A program made the position numbers and the translations under genes. Shown one piece after another: positions 46,489-54,423 of a stretch of 64,000 nt of DNA. Below the pieces are notes generated by a model that saw nothing but the letters and a program-made list of their open reading frames with translations, had not been told where the DNA came from and ran no database searches. Position 1 is the first letter of the stretch, and every line of letters starts with the position of its first letter. This DNA is from Streptomyces venezuelae (lineage in GTDB: Bacteria; Actinomycetota; Actinomycetes; Streptomycetales; Streptomycetaceae). The stretch lies in assembly GCF_008642355.1 (NCBI RefSeq), contig NZ_CP029193.1:2938001-3002000 (forward strand), written 5' to 3'.

Positions 46489-47852
46489 TGCAGCTCGCCC
46501 CGCCCGCGGGCGCCTCCTTCGACCCCGGCGCCGAGGCCGCGCGCGCCACGGAGGCGATCCTCCACGACACGCTGCACGGCACGCACCGCGGCGTCGTGGT
46601 CGACTCGCCGCCCGGCGCGGGCAAGTCGACGCTCGTGGTCCGCGCGGCGCGTGAGCTGGCCGCGGCGGGCCGCCCGCTGATGGTCATCGCGCAGACGAAC
46701 GCGCAGGTCGACGACCTCGTCCTGCGGCTCGCGGAGAAGGACCCCGAGCTTCCCGTGGGCCGACTGCACAGCAGCGACCCCGATCCGTACGACAAGGCGC
46801 TCGACGACCTGGCGAACGTCCGCAAGTCCACGAAGGCGGGGGATCTCGCCGGTCTGGACGTCGTCATCTCCACCGCCGCGAAGTGGGCGCACGTCAAGGC
46901 CGACCAGCTCGACGCGCCGTGGGGGCACGCGATCGTCGACGAGGCCTACCAGATGCGGTCGGACGCGCTGCTCGCCGTGGCGGGTCTGTTCGAGCGGGCG
47001 CTGTTCGTGGGCGACCCCGGGCAGTTGGACCCGTTCTCGATCGTCGGCGCGGAACAATGGGCGGGGCTCTCGTACGATCCGTCGGCCTCCGCGGTGGCGA
47101 CGCTCCTCGCCCACAACCCCGACCTGCCGCAGCACCGCCTGCCGGTGTCCTGGCGGCTGCCCGCGTCGGCCGCGCCCTTGGTCTCGGACGCGTTCTACCC
47201 GTACACGCCGTTCCGCAGTGGCACGGGGCCCGGGGACCGCGCCCTCCGCTTCGCGGTGGAGTCGGACGGTTCGGGCGCCGACCGGGTGATCGACGAGGCG
47301 GCGGAGTCCGGCTGGGGCCTGCTCGAACTCCCGGCGCGCAACACGCCGCGCACGGACCCGGAGGCGGTCCGGGCGCTGGCCCAGGTGGTCCGCCGCCTCC
47401 TGGACCGCGGCGGTGCGGCGACGTCGGAGCGCGACCCCGACCCCACCCCGCTCACCGCGGACCGGATCGCGGTGGGCACGGCCCACCGCGACCAGGCGGC
47501 GGCGGTGCGGGCCGCGCTGGCGGACGTCGGCGTCCTGGACGTCACGGTGGACACGGCGAACCGCCTCCAAGGCCGCGAGTACGACGTGACGGTGGTCCTG
47601 CACCCGCTCTCGGGCCGCCCCGACGCGACGGCGTTCCACCTGGAGACGGGCCGCCTCTGCGTCCTGGCGTCCCGGCACCGTCACGCGTGCATCGTGGTCT
47701 GCCGGGCAGGCGTCAGCGCCCTGCTCGACGACCACCCGTCGACGGAACCGGTCCAGCTGGGCGTCACGGTGAAATTCCCCGACGGCTGGGAAGCGAACCA
47801 CGCGGTCCTGTCCCGCTTGTCGGAACACCGTGTGCCGTGGCAGCCCCATTAG
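46488..47852 (+). CDS. Upf1/Dna2-type superfamily 1 helicase
   Basis: The 454-residue P-loop motor has Walker A PPGAGKST (residues 41-48), motif Ia 'IAQTNAQVDDLV', and Walker B as DEAYQ (151-155), close to the DEAxQ form of SF1B helicases. Motif III is GDPGQLDP (175-182), motif IV 'LPVSWRLPASAAPLV', motif V 'TVDTANRLQGREYDVTVV' and a motif VI-like 'LASRHRHACIVV', where one Arg could be the finger. It is short: only the two RecA-like domains are present, with no N-terminal nuclease or barrel. It is coupled to the previous gene by TGATG, so the operon products probably act together on DNA ends or loops. Confidence 0.82.
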   Translation: MQLAPPAGASFDPGAEAARATEAILHDTLHGTHRGVVVDSPPGAGKSTLVVRAARELAAAGRPLMVIAQTNAQVDDLVLRLAEKDPELPVGRLHSSDPDPYDKALDDLANVRKSTKAGDLAGLDVVISTAAKWAHVKADQLDAPWGHAIVDEAYQMRSDALLAVAGLFERALFVGDPGQLDPFSIVGAEQWAGLSYDPSASAVATLLAHNPDLPQHRLPVSWRLPASAAPLVSDAFYPYTPFRSGTGPGDRALRFAVESDGSGADRVIDEAAESGWGLLELPARNTPRTDPEAVRALAQVVRRLLDRGGAATSERDPDPTPLTADRIAVGTAHRDQAAAVRAALADVGVLDVTVDTANRLQGREYDVTVVLHPLSGRPDATAFHLETGRLCVLASRHRHACIVVCRAGVSALLDDHPSTEPVQLGVTVKFPDGWEANHAVLSRLSEHRVPWQPH

Positions 47853-47883
47853 GGGCGGCGGTGCGGTGGGCTTTCCGGGGCGC

Positions 47884-47909
47884 GGGGCGACGGAGTCCCC
47901 CGTCGCCCC
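47884..47909 (+). terminator. Hairpin after the helicase gene
   Basis: GGGGCGACGG pairs perfectly with CCGTCGCCCC over 10 bases with a 6-base loop, 32 bases after the stop. It separates the operon from the next small gene. Confidence 0.7.
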
Positions 47910-47961
47910 CTTGTGCGGCAAGGGACAATAGGAGACGGCCCACGTACGAGGAGGAACAGAC

Positions 47962-48312
47962 ATGGCGGAGCCCGAGCGGCCCCGGACCGAGCAGCGCATG
48001 CGCCCCGCGCCCCTGCTCTTCGAACCCGCGGAGGCCGGCGCCGACCCGGAGCACTTCTTCGACCTGGAGTCGATAGAGGACCCGCGGGAGCTGCTCGACC
48101 GCGCCACCGAGCTGACGCAGGCGTTCCGCGCCGCCACGGACCGGTCCGTCGAGTTCCAGGCCATCGCGGCCGCCCAGCTCGCCGACCCCCGCCGCTTCGA
48201 CCGGCTGACGCCCGCGCTGATCGCGGAGCGCGCCGAGTGGACCGAGGACTACGCGAAGAAGATGGTCGAGTTCGGCCGGGGCCTGCTGCGGGGCGGCGCC
48301 GAGCACCCGTAG
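47962..48312 (+). CDS. Small conserved helical protein
   Basis: The 116-residue acidic protein is predicted mostly helical ('PRELLDRATELTQAFRAATD', 'ALIAERAEWTEDYAKKMVEF'). It has a strong AGGAGGAA 7 bases before ATG 47962. No enzyme motif or known domain is seen. It lies 110 bases after the helicase, beyond a hairpin, so it may be a separate unit. Confidence 0.65.
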   Translation: MAEPERPRTEQRMRPAPLLFEPAEAGADPEHFFDLESIEDPRELLDRATELTQAFRAATDRSVEFQAIAAAQLADPRRFDRLTPALIAERAEWTEDYAKKMVEFGRGLLRGGAEHP

Positions 48313-48336
48313 GCCCCGGAAACGGAGGGGTCGCCT

Positions 48337-48346
48337 GGCATATGCC
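48337..48346. promoter_or_regulatory. GGCATATGCC palindrome
   Basis: A perfect 10-base palindrome lies 93 bases before the primase/polymerase-like gene. The 12-mer GGCATATGCCAG occurs here (minus strand) and again at 62522-62533. Such AT-containing palindromes are rare in this sequence. Confidence 0.3.
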
Positions 48347-48383
48347 GAGGGGGCAAGGTACCCCACTTCCGCCCCCGCTGTCC

Positions 48384-48409
48384 CCATTTCCGGTAACCCC
48401 CGGAAATGG
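48384..48409. promoter_or_regulatory. Long inverted repeat before the primase/polymerase-like gene
   Basis: CCATTTCCGG and CCGGAAATGG are perfect 10-base arms with a 6-base spacer (TAACCC), ending 30 bases before the start codon at 48439. It could be an operator overlapping the promoter or a hairpin in the leader. Confidence 0.55.
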
Positions 48410-48438
48410 AACCCTCACTACCGGTAGACGTACCTGCC

Positions 48439-49083
48439 ATGAGCAGCAGTACTTCCCTCCACCCCGCTCCGACCCCCACCCACGGCGCCCCGGCTCCCAC
48501 CGGGCCCGCCCACGACTCCTGCGACGACGTCACCGCCGACGGAGCCGCCTGGCTCGCCTCCGCCGAAACGTATCCGCGCAGCGCGCTCACCCACTGGCGC
48601 AGCCGGCCCGGCGCCCCGGCCGTCCTCCCCTGCGGCTCCGCGTTCGACGTGGTCAGCGTCCCGGCCGTCTTCGGGCGGCGGATGCTCGACCGGTTATGGG
48701 AGGAGGGTCCGGGATCGGGCCCGGTCGCCGCGCACCGGGGCCGCGTCCTGCTCTTCGCCGCGCCCGGCACCGCGCAGCGCCTGCCCGCCCTCCTGGAGTG
48801 GGAGGAGTGGGGAGGAGGCACGGAGGTCCCGCCGGTGCTCTGCCACGGCACGGGCGACGCCGTCACCGTGCCGCCGCTCGCCGCCACCGGCCCCGGCGGA
48901 CGGCTGGAATCCCGGTGGCTCGTCGCCCCCGGCACCCGGCACCCCTGGCTCCCGGGGCCCGAGGTCATCCTCTGGGCCTGCGTCCGCGCGGCCCGCTCGG
49001 CGGCGTCGTCCGCCGTGCGCGTATCGATTTTTCCTGGCGGCGATCAGAGTGCTAAGGTCTACGACGTCAGCAGGCGCCGCTAG
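48439..49083 (+). CDS. Bifunctional primase/polymerase-like (N-terminal) protein with TTA codon
   Basis: The 214-residue protein resembles the short actinobacterial proteins annotated as primase/polymerase N-terminal domain ('GAAWLASAETYPRSALTHWR', 'AVLPCGSAFDVVSVPAVFG', 'GRVLLFAAPGTAQRLPALL', 'GTRHPWLPGPEVILWACV'). The acidic triad of active Prim-Pol enzymes is not evident, so it may be a non-catalytic relative. Leu in 'MLDRLWEEG' is TTA (48694-48696), making translation bldA-dependent. The last codons and stop lie inside the tRNA-Lys gene by 10 bases, and the tRNA promoter must lie inside this coding region. Confidence 0.6.
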   Translation: MSSSTSLHPAPTPTHGAPAPTGPAHDSCDDVTADGAAWLASAETYPRSALTHWRSRPGAPAVLPCGSAFDVVSVPAVFGRRMLDRLWEEGPGSGPVAAHRGRVLLFAAPGTAQRLPALLEWEEWGGGTEVPPVLCHGTGDAVTVPPLAATGPGGRLESRWLVAPGTRHPWLPGPEVILWACVRAARSAASSAVRVSIFPGGDQSAKVYDVSRRR

Positions 49084-49147
49084 CTCAGTTGGTTAGAGCA
49101 GCTGACTCTTAATCAGCGGGTCCGGGGTTCGAGTCCCTGGCGGCGCA
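49074..49147 (+). tRNA. tRNA-Lys (CTT), first copy
   Basis: The cloverleaf is complete: acceptor GCGCCGC/GCGGCGC, anticodon loop CTCTTAA with anticodon CTT, T-loop TTCGAGT, discriminator A, no encoded CCA. It is identical over 74 bases, plus 8 bases of 5' flank, to the inverted copy at 63507-63580. A TAAGGT hexamer about 20 bases upstream may be the -10. Confidence 0.96.
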
Positions 49148-49157
49148 CAGACGGTGA

Positions 49158-49185
49158 GAAGCCCCTCGCGGAAGCGAGGGGCTTC
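49158..49185 (+). terminator. Terminator after tRNA-Lys
   Basis: GAAGCCCCTCGC pairs over 12 bases with its complement around a GGAA loop, followed by TTGCG. It lies 10 bases past the tRNA. Confidence 0.85.
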
Positions 49186-49222
49186 TTGCGTATACGGGTA
49201 CACGGGTGCACAGGACCGACCC

Positions 49223-50473
49223 TCAGACCGTCGTCACCTGCACCGTCCACGCCCCCGACGCCGTCCGACCCGCCACCTCGACCCGCACGTCGTGGTCCGG
49301 CACCGTGAAGCTCTCCCCCGCCCGCACCGGCGCGTCCGCCAGCTGCGGGTACACCGATTCGCCCCAGCAGGCCTCGGTCTCCGGATGGGCGTCGACGACC
49401 TCGACGGGGCCGCTGCCCGACGCCGTCCCGCTCCGCACCTCGTAGACGAGGATCCCCTCCGTACACGTCGCACGGTCGTTGCCCGTCGAGCCGCGCGCCT
49501 CCAGGGCGAGCACGGTGTCCCGGCCCGTGCGGACCACGGCGAGCCGGGTGCCGCCGAGCGCACCCGGTGCGAGGGGGGCCGCCAGCGGTTCGAGGGTGAG
49601 CCGTTCCGTTCCCGCTCCGACGCACCGCACCTGCCGCGGCTCCAGCCAGCCCAGCTTCCACTTGTGCCAGCCGAAGAGGTCGGGGGCGAGCCCGAACTGG
49701 CTGCCCATGACGTCCCAGTCGCCGACGTGGGTGTCCCAGTCGCCCTTGCCGTCGGTGGGGCGGTGGTAGAGGTCGGGGAGGTCGAAGACGTGGCCCGTCT
49801 CGTGGGCCAGGACGTTGCGGTCCGGCGGGTGCCGTTCGAAGACGGTGACGATGCGCCGGATGTCCGTGCCGTCGGCCCGCATCGGCCGGTCGAAGTTGAC
49901 CACCTTCGTGGCGTCCGAGTCGACGCCGGGCGCGTCCGGGTCGGCGACGAAGTACACGACGTCGTAGCGCGAGAAGTCCACGTGCGGATCGGCCGCGGCG
50001 ACCGCTTCGCGCAGATAGGCGGCGCGGCGCTTGGGGTTCCAGTCGCGCCGTATGGCGTACGAGAGGGAGTCGCCCGGCATCTCGACCCACTCGCGGTGCG
50101 GATGGGGGCGCAGCGCGAACTTGCCGTACGAGGCGCGTTCGAAGAAGTCGCTGGTGGCGGGGAAGTGGTCGGCGGTCAGTTCGTCGGGGGTCGTCCGCGG
50201 CGGGGAGTCCGGGAAGGAGAGGAACACCAGCACCGCGTTCAGGGTGCGCGCCGGGCGCGGATAGGCGGTGTTCCAGGTGTCGAGGCCTTCCGAGTGGTGC
50301 GCGCCGGTGCGCCGCAAGGCGCACGGTCCCGCCGTGGGCTCGGCGGTCGCGGGGCCCGCGACCAGGGAGGTGGCGGCCAGGGCGGTCAGCGAGGTGAGGA
50401 GGGCGGCGGTGCTGCGCAGGCGGGAATTCTCCCCTCCACGGGTGAGTCCCCAAGGGGGGAGCTGACGCGGCAC
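49223..50473 (-). CDS. Secreted M6-family metalloprotease
   Basis: The 416-residue protein has a signal peptide ('TAALLTSLTALAATSLVAG') and an M6 (immune inhibitor A-type) catalytic domain. The zinc motif is HETGH in VLAHETGHVFDLPDLYH, with the downstream 'GDWDVMGSQFG' Met-turn region characteristic of M6. A C-terminal beta domain follows ('GILVYEVRSG', 'SFTVPDHDVRVEV'). GTG 50473 is chosen because GGAGG lies 5 bases ahead. It is probably an extracellular peptidase. Confidence 0.85.
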   Translation of the reverse strand: MPRQLPPWGLTRGGENSRLRSTAALLTSLTALAATSLVAGPATAEPTAGPCALRRTGAHHSEGLDTWNTAYPRPARTLNAVLVFLSFPDSPPRTTPDELTADHFPATSDFFERASYGKFALRPHPHREWVEMPGDSLSYAIRRDWNPKRRAAYLREAVAAADPHVDFSRYDVVYFVADPDAPGVDSDATKVVNFDRPMRADGTDIRRIVTVFERHPPDRNVLAHETGHVFDLPDLYHRPTDGKGDWDTHVGDWDVMGSQFGLAPDLFGWHKWKLGWLEPRQVRCVGAGTERLTLEPLAAPLAPGALGGTRLAVVRTGRDTVLALEARGSTGNDRATCTEGILVYEVRSGTASGSGPVEVVDAHPETEACWGESVYPQLADAPVRAGESFTVPDHDVRVEVAGRTASGAWTVQVTTV

Positions 50474-50585
50474 GTCGACCTCCGGGTGCGGAATGCGGGA
50501 CACCCCACCCACCTTGTGATGATCTGTTGAACTTCGCCCTGTTTGTCTGGCCCTTCCGAGTGAGGACGGGACAAGGGCGCGACAC

Positions 50586-50619
50586 CCCGACCGCTCACGG
50601 AACGTCACAAGCGGTCGGG
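50586..50619. promoter_or_regulatory. Inverted repeat containing a BldD-like box, upstream of the GGDEF-EAL gene
   Basis: CCCGACCGCT and AGCGGTCGGG are 10-base perfect arms. Across the left arm end and the loop, 50595-50607 reads (minus strand) TGACGTTCCGTGA, fitting the BldD pattern TNAC-N5-GTNA. BldD represses cdgA in S. coelicolor. The remaining bases of the 356-base gap (50474-50829) show no gene. Confidence 0.4.
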
Positions 50620-50829
50620 TCGCAAAGGAACCGGTCCAGGGCCGAGCAGAAACGATCTGCCGGGGGCGGTGCGCCCCGCCCGGACCGGTGATACGGCTGG
50701 AACGGGCCTCTGGCCAGCCTCTATGATCGGCACACTTTCCTGCGCGGGCCCGGCCCCCACCGCCGCCCGCCACCTGCCCGCCGCCCGACGAGACCTGTTC
50801 GGCCACAAACTGCACTGCGGGAGCAAGCG

Positions 50830-52662
50830 GTGAACGGAACGTCCGAAGGGCCCGCCTCCACGGTCACAGCGCCCGACCGAACCCGTACCGACGTCACGGA
50901 GCGTCGCCGGACCGATGCGTCGGACCCTCGCGACGCCTCCGACTACCGCGGCGCCTTCGCCGCCGCGCCCCTGGCCCTCGCGGTCGTCGACGCCGACGGC
51001 CTCGTCATCAGCGCCAACGACGCACTGGCCGCCCTGTTCGGCGCGGCCCCCGGCGCGCTCACCGGGAGCGTCGCCGCCGACCTGATCGACCTGGCGTCCG
51101 ACGCCCGCACCTGGCACGCGTACTGCGAGGTGCTGCGCGGACGGCAGGCCAAGCTGCGCTGCACGCGGCGCCTGAAGCACCCCGACGGGCACTCCCTGTG
51201 GGTGCAGATCACGGTCTCACCGATGCCGGAGCACGCCGACGGGGGCGCGGGCGGCGCCGTCCTGCTCGCCGCCTCCGACATCAGCGCGCGCCGCGAACTG
51301 CAGGCCCGGCTGCGGCACGTACAGATGCACGACCCGGTGACGCGGCTGCCCAACCGCAACCTGTTCTTCGAGCGCCTCGCGACGGCGCTGGAGGCGGGGA
51401 CGTACGACGACACGAGCACCGGCCGGATCGGGCTCTGCTACCTCGACCTCGACGGGTTCAAGGCGGTCAACGACACCCTCGGCCACCGGGTCGGCGACCG
51501 GCTGCTCGCCGCCGTCGCCGAGCGGCTCACGCGCTGCGCGGACCGGGCCGGGTACGGCAGGGCGTCGGCGCCGCTGGTCGCGCGGCTCGGCGGCGACGAG
51601 TTCGCGCTGCTCGTCGAGGACTCGACCGGCACGGACCAGCTGGCCGAGCTCGCCGACACGACGCTGAAGGCGCTCCAGGAACCGTTCGACCTGTCCGGGC
51701 AGCGGCTCTCCGTCTCCGCGTCCATCGGCGTCGTGGAGCGGCGCGCCGCGGGCACCACCACGACGGGCCTCATGCAGGCCGCCGACACGACGCTGTACTG
51801 GGCGAAGACGGACGGCAAGGCCCGCTGGACGCTGTTCGACCCCGAGCGCAACGCCAACCGTGTGACCCGGCAGGCGCTGTCCAGCTCACTGCGGCCCGCG
51901 GTCGAGCGCGGCGAGTTCGTCCTGGAGTACCAGCCGCTGGTGGGGCTCGACGACGAGGGGCTGCACGGCGTCGAGGCGCTCGTGCGGTGGCAGCACCCGC
52001 AGTTCGGTCTCCTGACGCCGAATCGGTTCATCGGACTGGCCGAGGAGGACGGTTCGATCGTGCAGCTGGGGCGCTGGGTGCTGCGGAGCTCCTGCCTGCA
52101 GGCGCGGCGCTGGCAGTTGGAGCACCCCGAGCGTGAACCGGTCTTCGTCAGCGTCAATGTGGCGGTGCGCCAGGTCTGGGACTCGGACCTGGTCGCGGAC
52201 GTCGCCGAGATCCTCGCCGAGACGGGCCTCCCGGCCCGCCTCCTCCAGCTGGAGCTCACCGAGTCCGCCGTGATGGGCTCGGCGGGCCGCCCGCTCCAGG
52301 CGTTGCAGGCGCTCAGCGACATGGGCGTGCGGATCGCCATCGACGACTTCGGCACGGGCTACTCGAACCTCGCCTACCTCAGCCGTCTCCCGGTCTCCGT
52401 CCTCAAGCTGGACGGCTCCTTCGTGCGGGGATTCCAGTACGAGGAGGGCGAGGAGCGCACCAATCCCGCCGACGAGGTCATCGTCGAGGCGATGATCCAG
52501 CTCGCCCACCGGCTCGGCCTGACGGTGACGGCCGAATGCGTGGAGACGGCCGCTCAGGCGACCCGCCTGCGCCGCATCGGCTGCGACACGGGCCAGGGCT
52601 GGCTCTACTCCCGACCGGTCGCGCCGGATCGTATCTCCCTGCTGCTGGAGGGGGCCGCCTGA
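50830..52662 (+). CDS. cdgA: PAS-GGDEF-EAL cyclic-di-GMP enzyme (CdgA-like)
   Basis: The 610-residue protein has a PAS domain (about residues 40-160, 'FAAAPLALAVVDADGLVISA'), GGDEF cyclase domain (about 165-335; signature RLGGDEFALL intact) and EAL phosphodiesterase domain (about 350-605; GVEALVRWQ, 'ELTESAVMG', 'IDDFGTGYSNLAYL', 'KLDGSFVRG'). Both active-site signatures are intact, so it could make or degrade c-di-GMP. There are no membrane segments. The S. coelicolor gene in this position, cdgA, is a BldD target affecting development. GGGAG precedes GTG 50830. Confidence 0.9.
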   Translation: MNGTSEGPASTVTAPDRTRTDVTERRRTDASDPRDASDYRGAFAAAPLALAVVDADGLVISANDALAALFGAAPGALTGSVAADLIDLASDARTWHAYCEVLRGRQAKLRCTRRLKHPDGHSLWVQITVSPMPEHADGGAGGAVLLAASDISARRELQARLRHVQMHDPVTRLPNRNLFFERLATALEAGTYDDTSTGRIGLCYLDLDGFKAVNDTLGHRVGDRLLAAVAERLTRCADRAGYGRASAPLVARLGGDEFALLVEDSTGTDQLAELADTTLKALQEPFDLSGQRLSVSASIGVVERRAAGTTTTGLMQAADTTLYWAKTDGKARWTLFDPERNANRVTRQALSSSLRPAVERGEFVLEYQPLVGLDDEGLHGVEALVRWQHPQFGLLTPNRFIGLAEEDGSIVQLGRWVLRSSCLQARRWQLEHPEREPVFVSVNVAVRQVWDSDLVADVAEILAETGLPARLLQLELTESAVMGSAGRPLQALQALSDMGVRIAIDDFGTGYSNLAYLSRLPVSVLKLDGSFVRGFQYEEGEERTNPADEVIVEAMIQLAHRLGLTVTAECVETAAQATRLRRIGCDTGQGWLYSRPVAPDRISLLLEGAA

Positions 52663-52691
52663 CCGCCGGAGGGGCGGCGTGAGGTGCGGCG

Positions 52692-53792
52692 TCACGCCTC
52701 CGGCAGGCCGTAGGCGCTCGCGATCAGGTCGTAGCTGCGCAGGCGGACCTCGCCGCTGTGGGCGTTGGCCGTGAGCATCAGCTCGTCGGCGCCCGTGCGC
52801 TTGGCGAGGTCGTCCAGGCCGGAGCGGACCTGGTCGGGGGTGCCGTGGACGACGTTGGAGTTCCAGGACGTGATGAAGTCACGCTCCATCTCCGTGAACC
52901 GGTGCGCCTCCGCCTCCTCGGGGGTGGGGACCAGGCCGGGGCGGCCGGTGCGCAGCCGGACCATGTTCAGGGCGGCGGCCATGACCTGGCGGCGGGCCTC
53001 GTTCTCGTCGTCCGTCGCGAGGGCCGAGACGCCGATGACCGCGTACGGGGCGTCGAGGAGCGCCGAGGGCTTGAACGACTCGCGGTAGAGGTCGAGCGCC
53101 GGGATCGTGTTCTGCGCGGAGAAGTGGTGCGCGAAGGCGAACGGCAGGCCGAGGGCGCCGGCGAGCCGGGCGCTGAAGCCGGAGGAGCCGAGCAGCCAGA
53201 CCGGCGGGCGGTGCGGGGACTGGACGCCGCCGGGCGAGGTCGCCTGGACGGGGCCGGGGACGGCGTGGATGCGGCTGTAGGGGTGGCCGTCGGGGAAGTC
53301 GTCGTCCAGGAAGCGGGTGAGCTCGGCGAGTTGCTGCGGGAAGTCGTCGGCGCCCTCGTTGAGCCGGTCGGTGCGGCGCAGGGCGGCGGCGGTCGCGCCG
53401 TCCGTGCCGGGGGCGCGGCCGAGGCCGAGGTCGACGCGGCCCGGGGCCATCGCCTCCAGGGTGCCGAACTGTTCGGCGATGACGAGCGGCGCGTGGTTGG
53501 GCAGCATGACGCCGCCGGAGCCGAGCCGGATGCGGCCGGTGTGGGCGGCCAGGTGGGCGAGGATCACGGCCGGGGACGACGAGGCGACGCCCGGCATGGA
53601 GTGATGCTCGGCGACCCAGTAGCGGTGGTACCCGCGGGCCTCGGTCAGCTTGGCGATGTCGACGCTGGTGCGCAGCGCGTCGGTGGCGGTGCGCCCCGCG
53701 CCGACGGTGACGAGGTCGAGCACGGACAGGGGCACGGGCGCGGTGCCGTGCCGCTCGCCGCGGATGCCGTCGTCGGTCGGGTCCACTGTCAC
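52692..53792 (-). CDS. LLM-class flavin-dependent oxidoreductase
   Basis: The 366-residue luciferase-like TIM-barrel protein uses FMN or F420. '[20 protein letters not shown]' near the N-terminus, '[20 protein letters not shown]' and '[19 protein letters not shown]' are typical of the alkanal monooxygenase-like group. The substrate is unknown. GTG 53792 has GGAGGACC upstream at good spacing; longer frames run antisense through the next gene. It converges on cdgA with 29 bases between stops. Confidence 0.87.
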   Translation of the reverse strand: MTVDPTDDGIRGERHGTAPVPLSVLDLVTVGAGRTATDALRTSVDIAKLTEARGYHRYWVAEHHSMPGVASSSPAVILAHLAAHTGRIRLGSGGVMLPNHAPLVIAEQFGTLEAMAPGRVDLGLGRAPGTDGATAAALRRTDRLNEGADDFPQQLAELTRFLDDDFPDGHPYSRIHAVPGPVQATSPGGVQSPHRPPVWLLGSSGFSARLAGALGLPFAFAHHFSAQNTIPALDLYRESFKPSALLDAPYAVIGVSALATDDENEARRQVMAAALNMVRLRTGRPGLVPTPEEAEAHRFTEMERDFITSWNSNVVHGTPDQVRSGLDDLAKRTGADELMLTANAHSGEVRLRSYDLIASAYGLPEA

Positions 53793-53913
53793 TTGGGGTC
53801 CTCCTGCACTGCGTACGTACGTCATGTCGTGACTACGGAAACCCAGAACAGGAGGGTCACTCCGTTTTATTCCCGGCACGCGTTCCCGCCCGTCCACGAC
53901 TACCGTGCTGGCC

Positions 53914-54162
53914 ATGGCTGATCCCTTGAAGACCCTCGTCGACGGAGTCGAGGTCGAGGTGCCCAACACCCTCCCCGACATCCGCGCCGCCCTGCCCGCG
54001 CACCGGCGCACGGAGTTCGACCGGGCCATCAACGCGGCCGGCGTCGACGAGATCCACGCGGTGATGCGGCACTGGATGCTGGAGGCCGTGCCCGACCCCG
54101 ACGCCGAGGCACGCCTCGCCCGGCTCGCCTCCGACGAGGCGGAACGGCGGTCCACGTCGTGA
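53914..54162 (+). CDS. Antitoxin-like protein (DUF6247 type)
   Basis: The 82-residue acidic, helical protein contains '[20 protein letters not shown]', recalling DUF6247 proteins that pair with RelE-type toxins in actinobacteria. It overlaps the next gene by 4 bases (GTGA), the usual antitoxin-first order. ATG 53914 is chosen over the in-frame start three codons upstream. No separate DNA-binding domain is obvious. Confidence 0.65.
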   Translation: MADPLKTLVDGVEVEVPNTLPDIRAALPAHRRTEFDRAINAAGVDEIHAVMRHWMLEAVPDPDAEARLARLASDEAERRSTS

Positions 54163-54419
54163 GCCCCCGCCACCGCAAGGTCCACCGCGTCACCTACGCG
54201 CCGCCCGCCGACGACACCCTCGCCAAGATGGGCGACGCCGACGCGTTCCGCGCCGCCCTGTCCCGCACCATCGGCCGGGATCCGTACGGCCACGGCTCCA
54301 CACCCGTACGGGACGACCCCGACCGCAGGGAAGCCACGGTCGACGGCGCCATCGTCCTCTACTACGTCTCCGGGTCCGTCCAGACGTTAACGGTGGTGAG
54401 ACTGATCCTCAGCCCGTGA
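54159..54419 (+). CDS. RelE/ParE-like toxin with a TTA codon
   Basis: The 86-residue basic protein has the small RelE/ParE fold pattern: N-terminal helices, a central Arg-rich segment and C-terminal strands '[20 protein letters not shown]'. RelE toxins cleave ribosome-bound mRNA; ParE toxins poison gyrase. Which this is cannot be decided. Leu in 'VQTLTVV' is TTA (54387-54389), so synthesis should require bldA tRNA. The antitoxin gene has no TTA, giving an unequal dependence on bldA. It ends 4 bases from the convergent racemase-like gene. Confidence 0.65.
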   Translation: MSPRHRKVHRVTYAPPADDTLAKMGDADAFRAALSRTIGRDPYGHGSTPVRDDPDRREATVDGAIVLYYVSGSVQTLTVVRLILSP

Positions 54420-54423
54420 CCGC

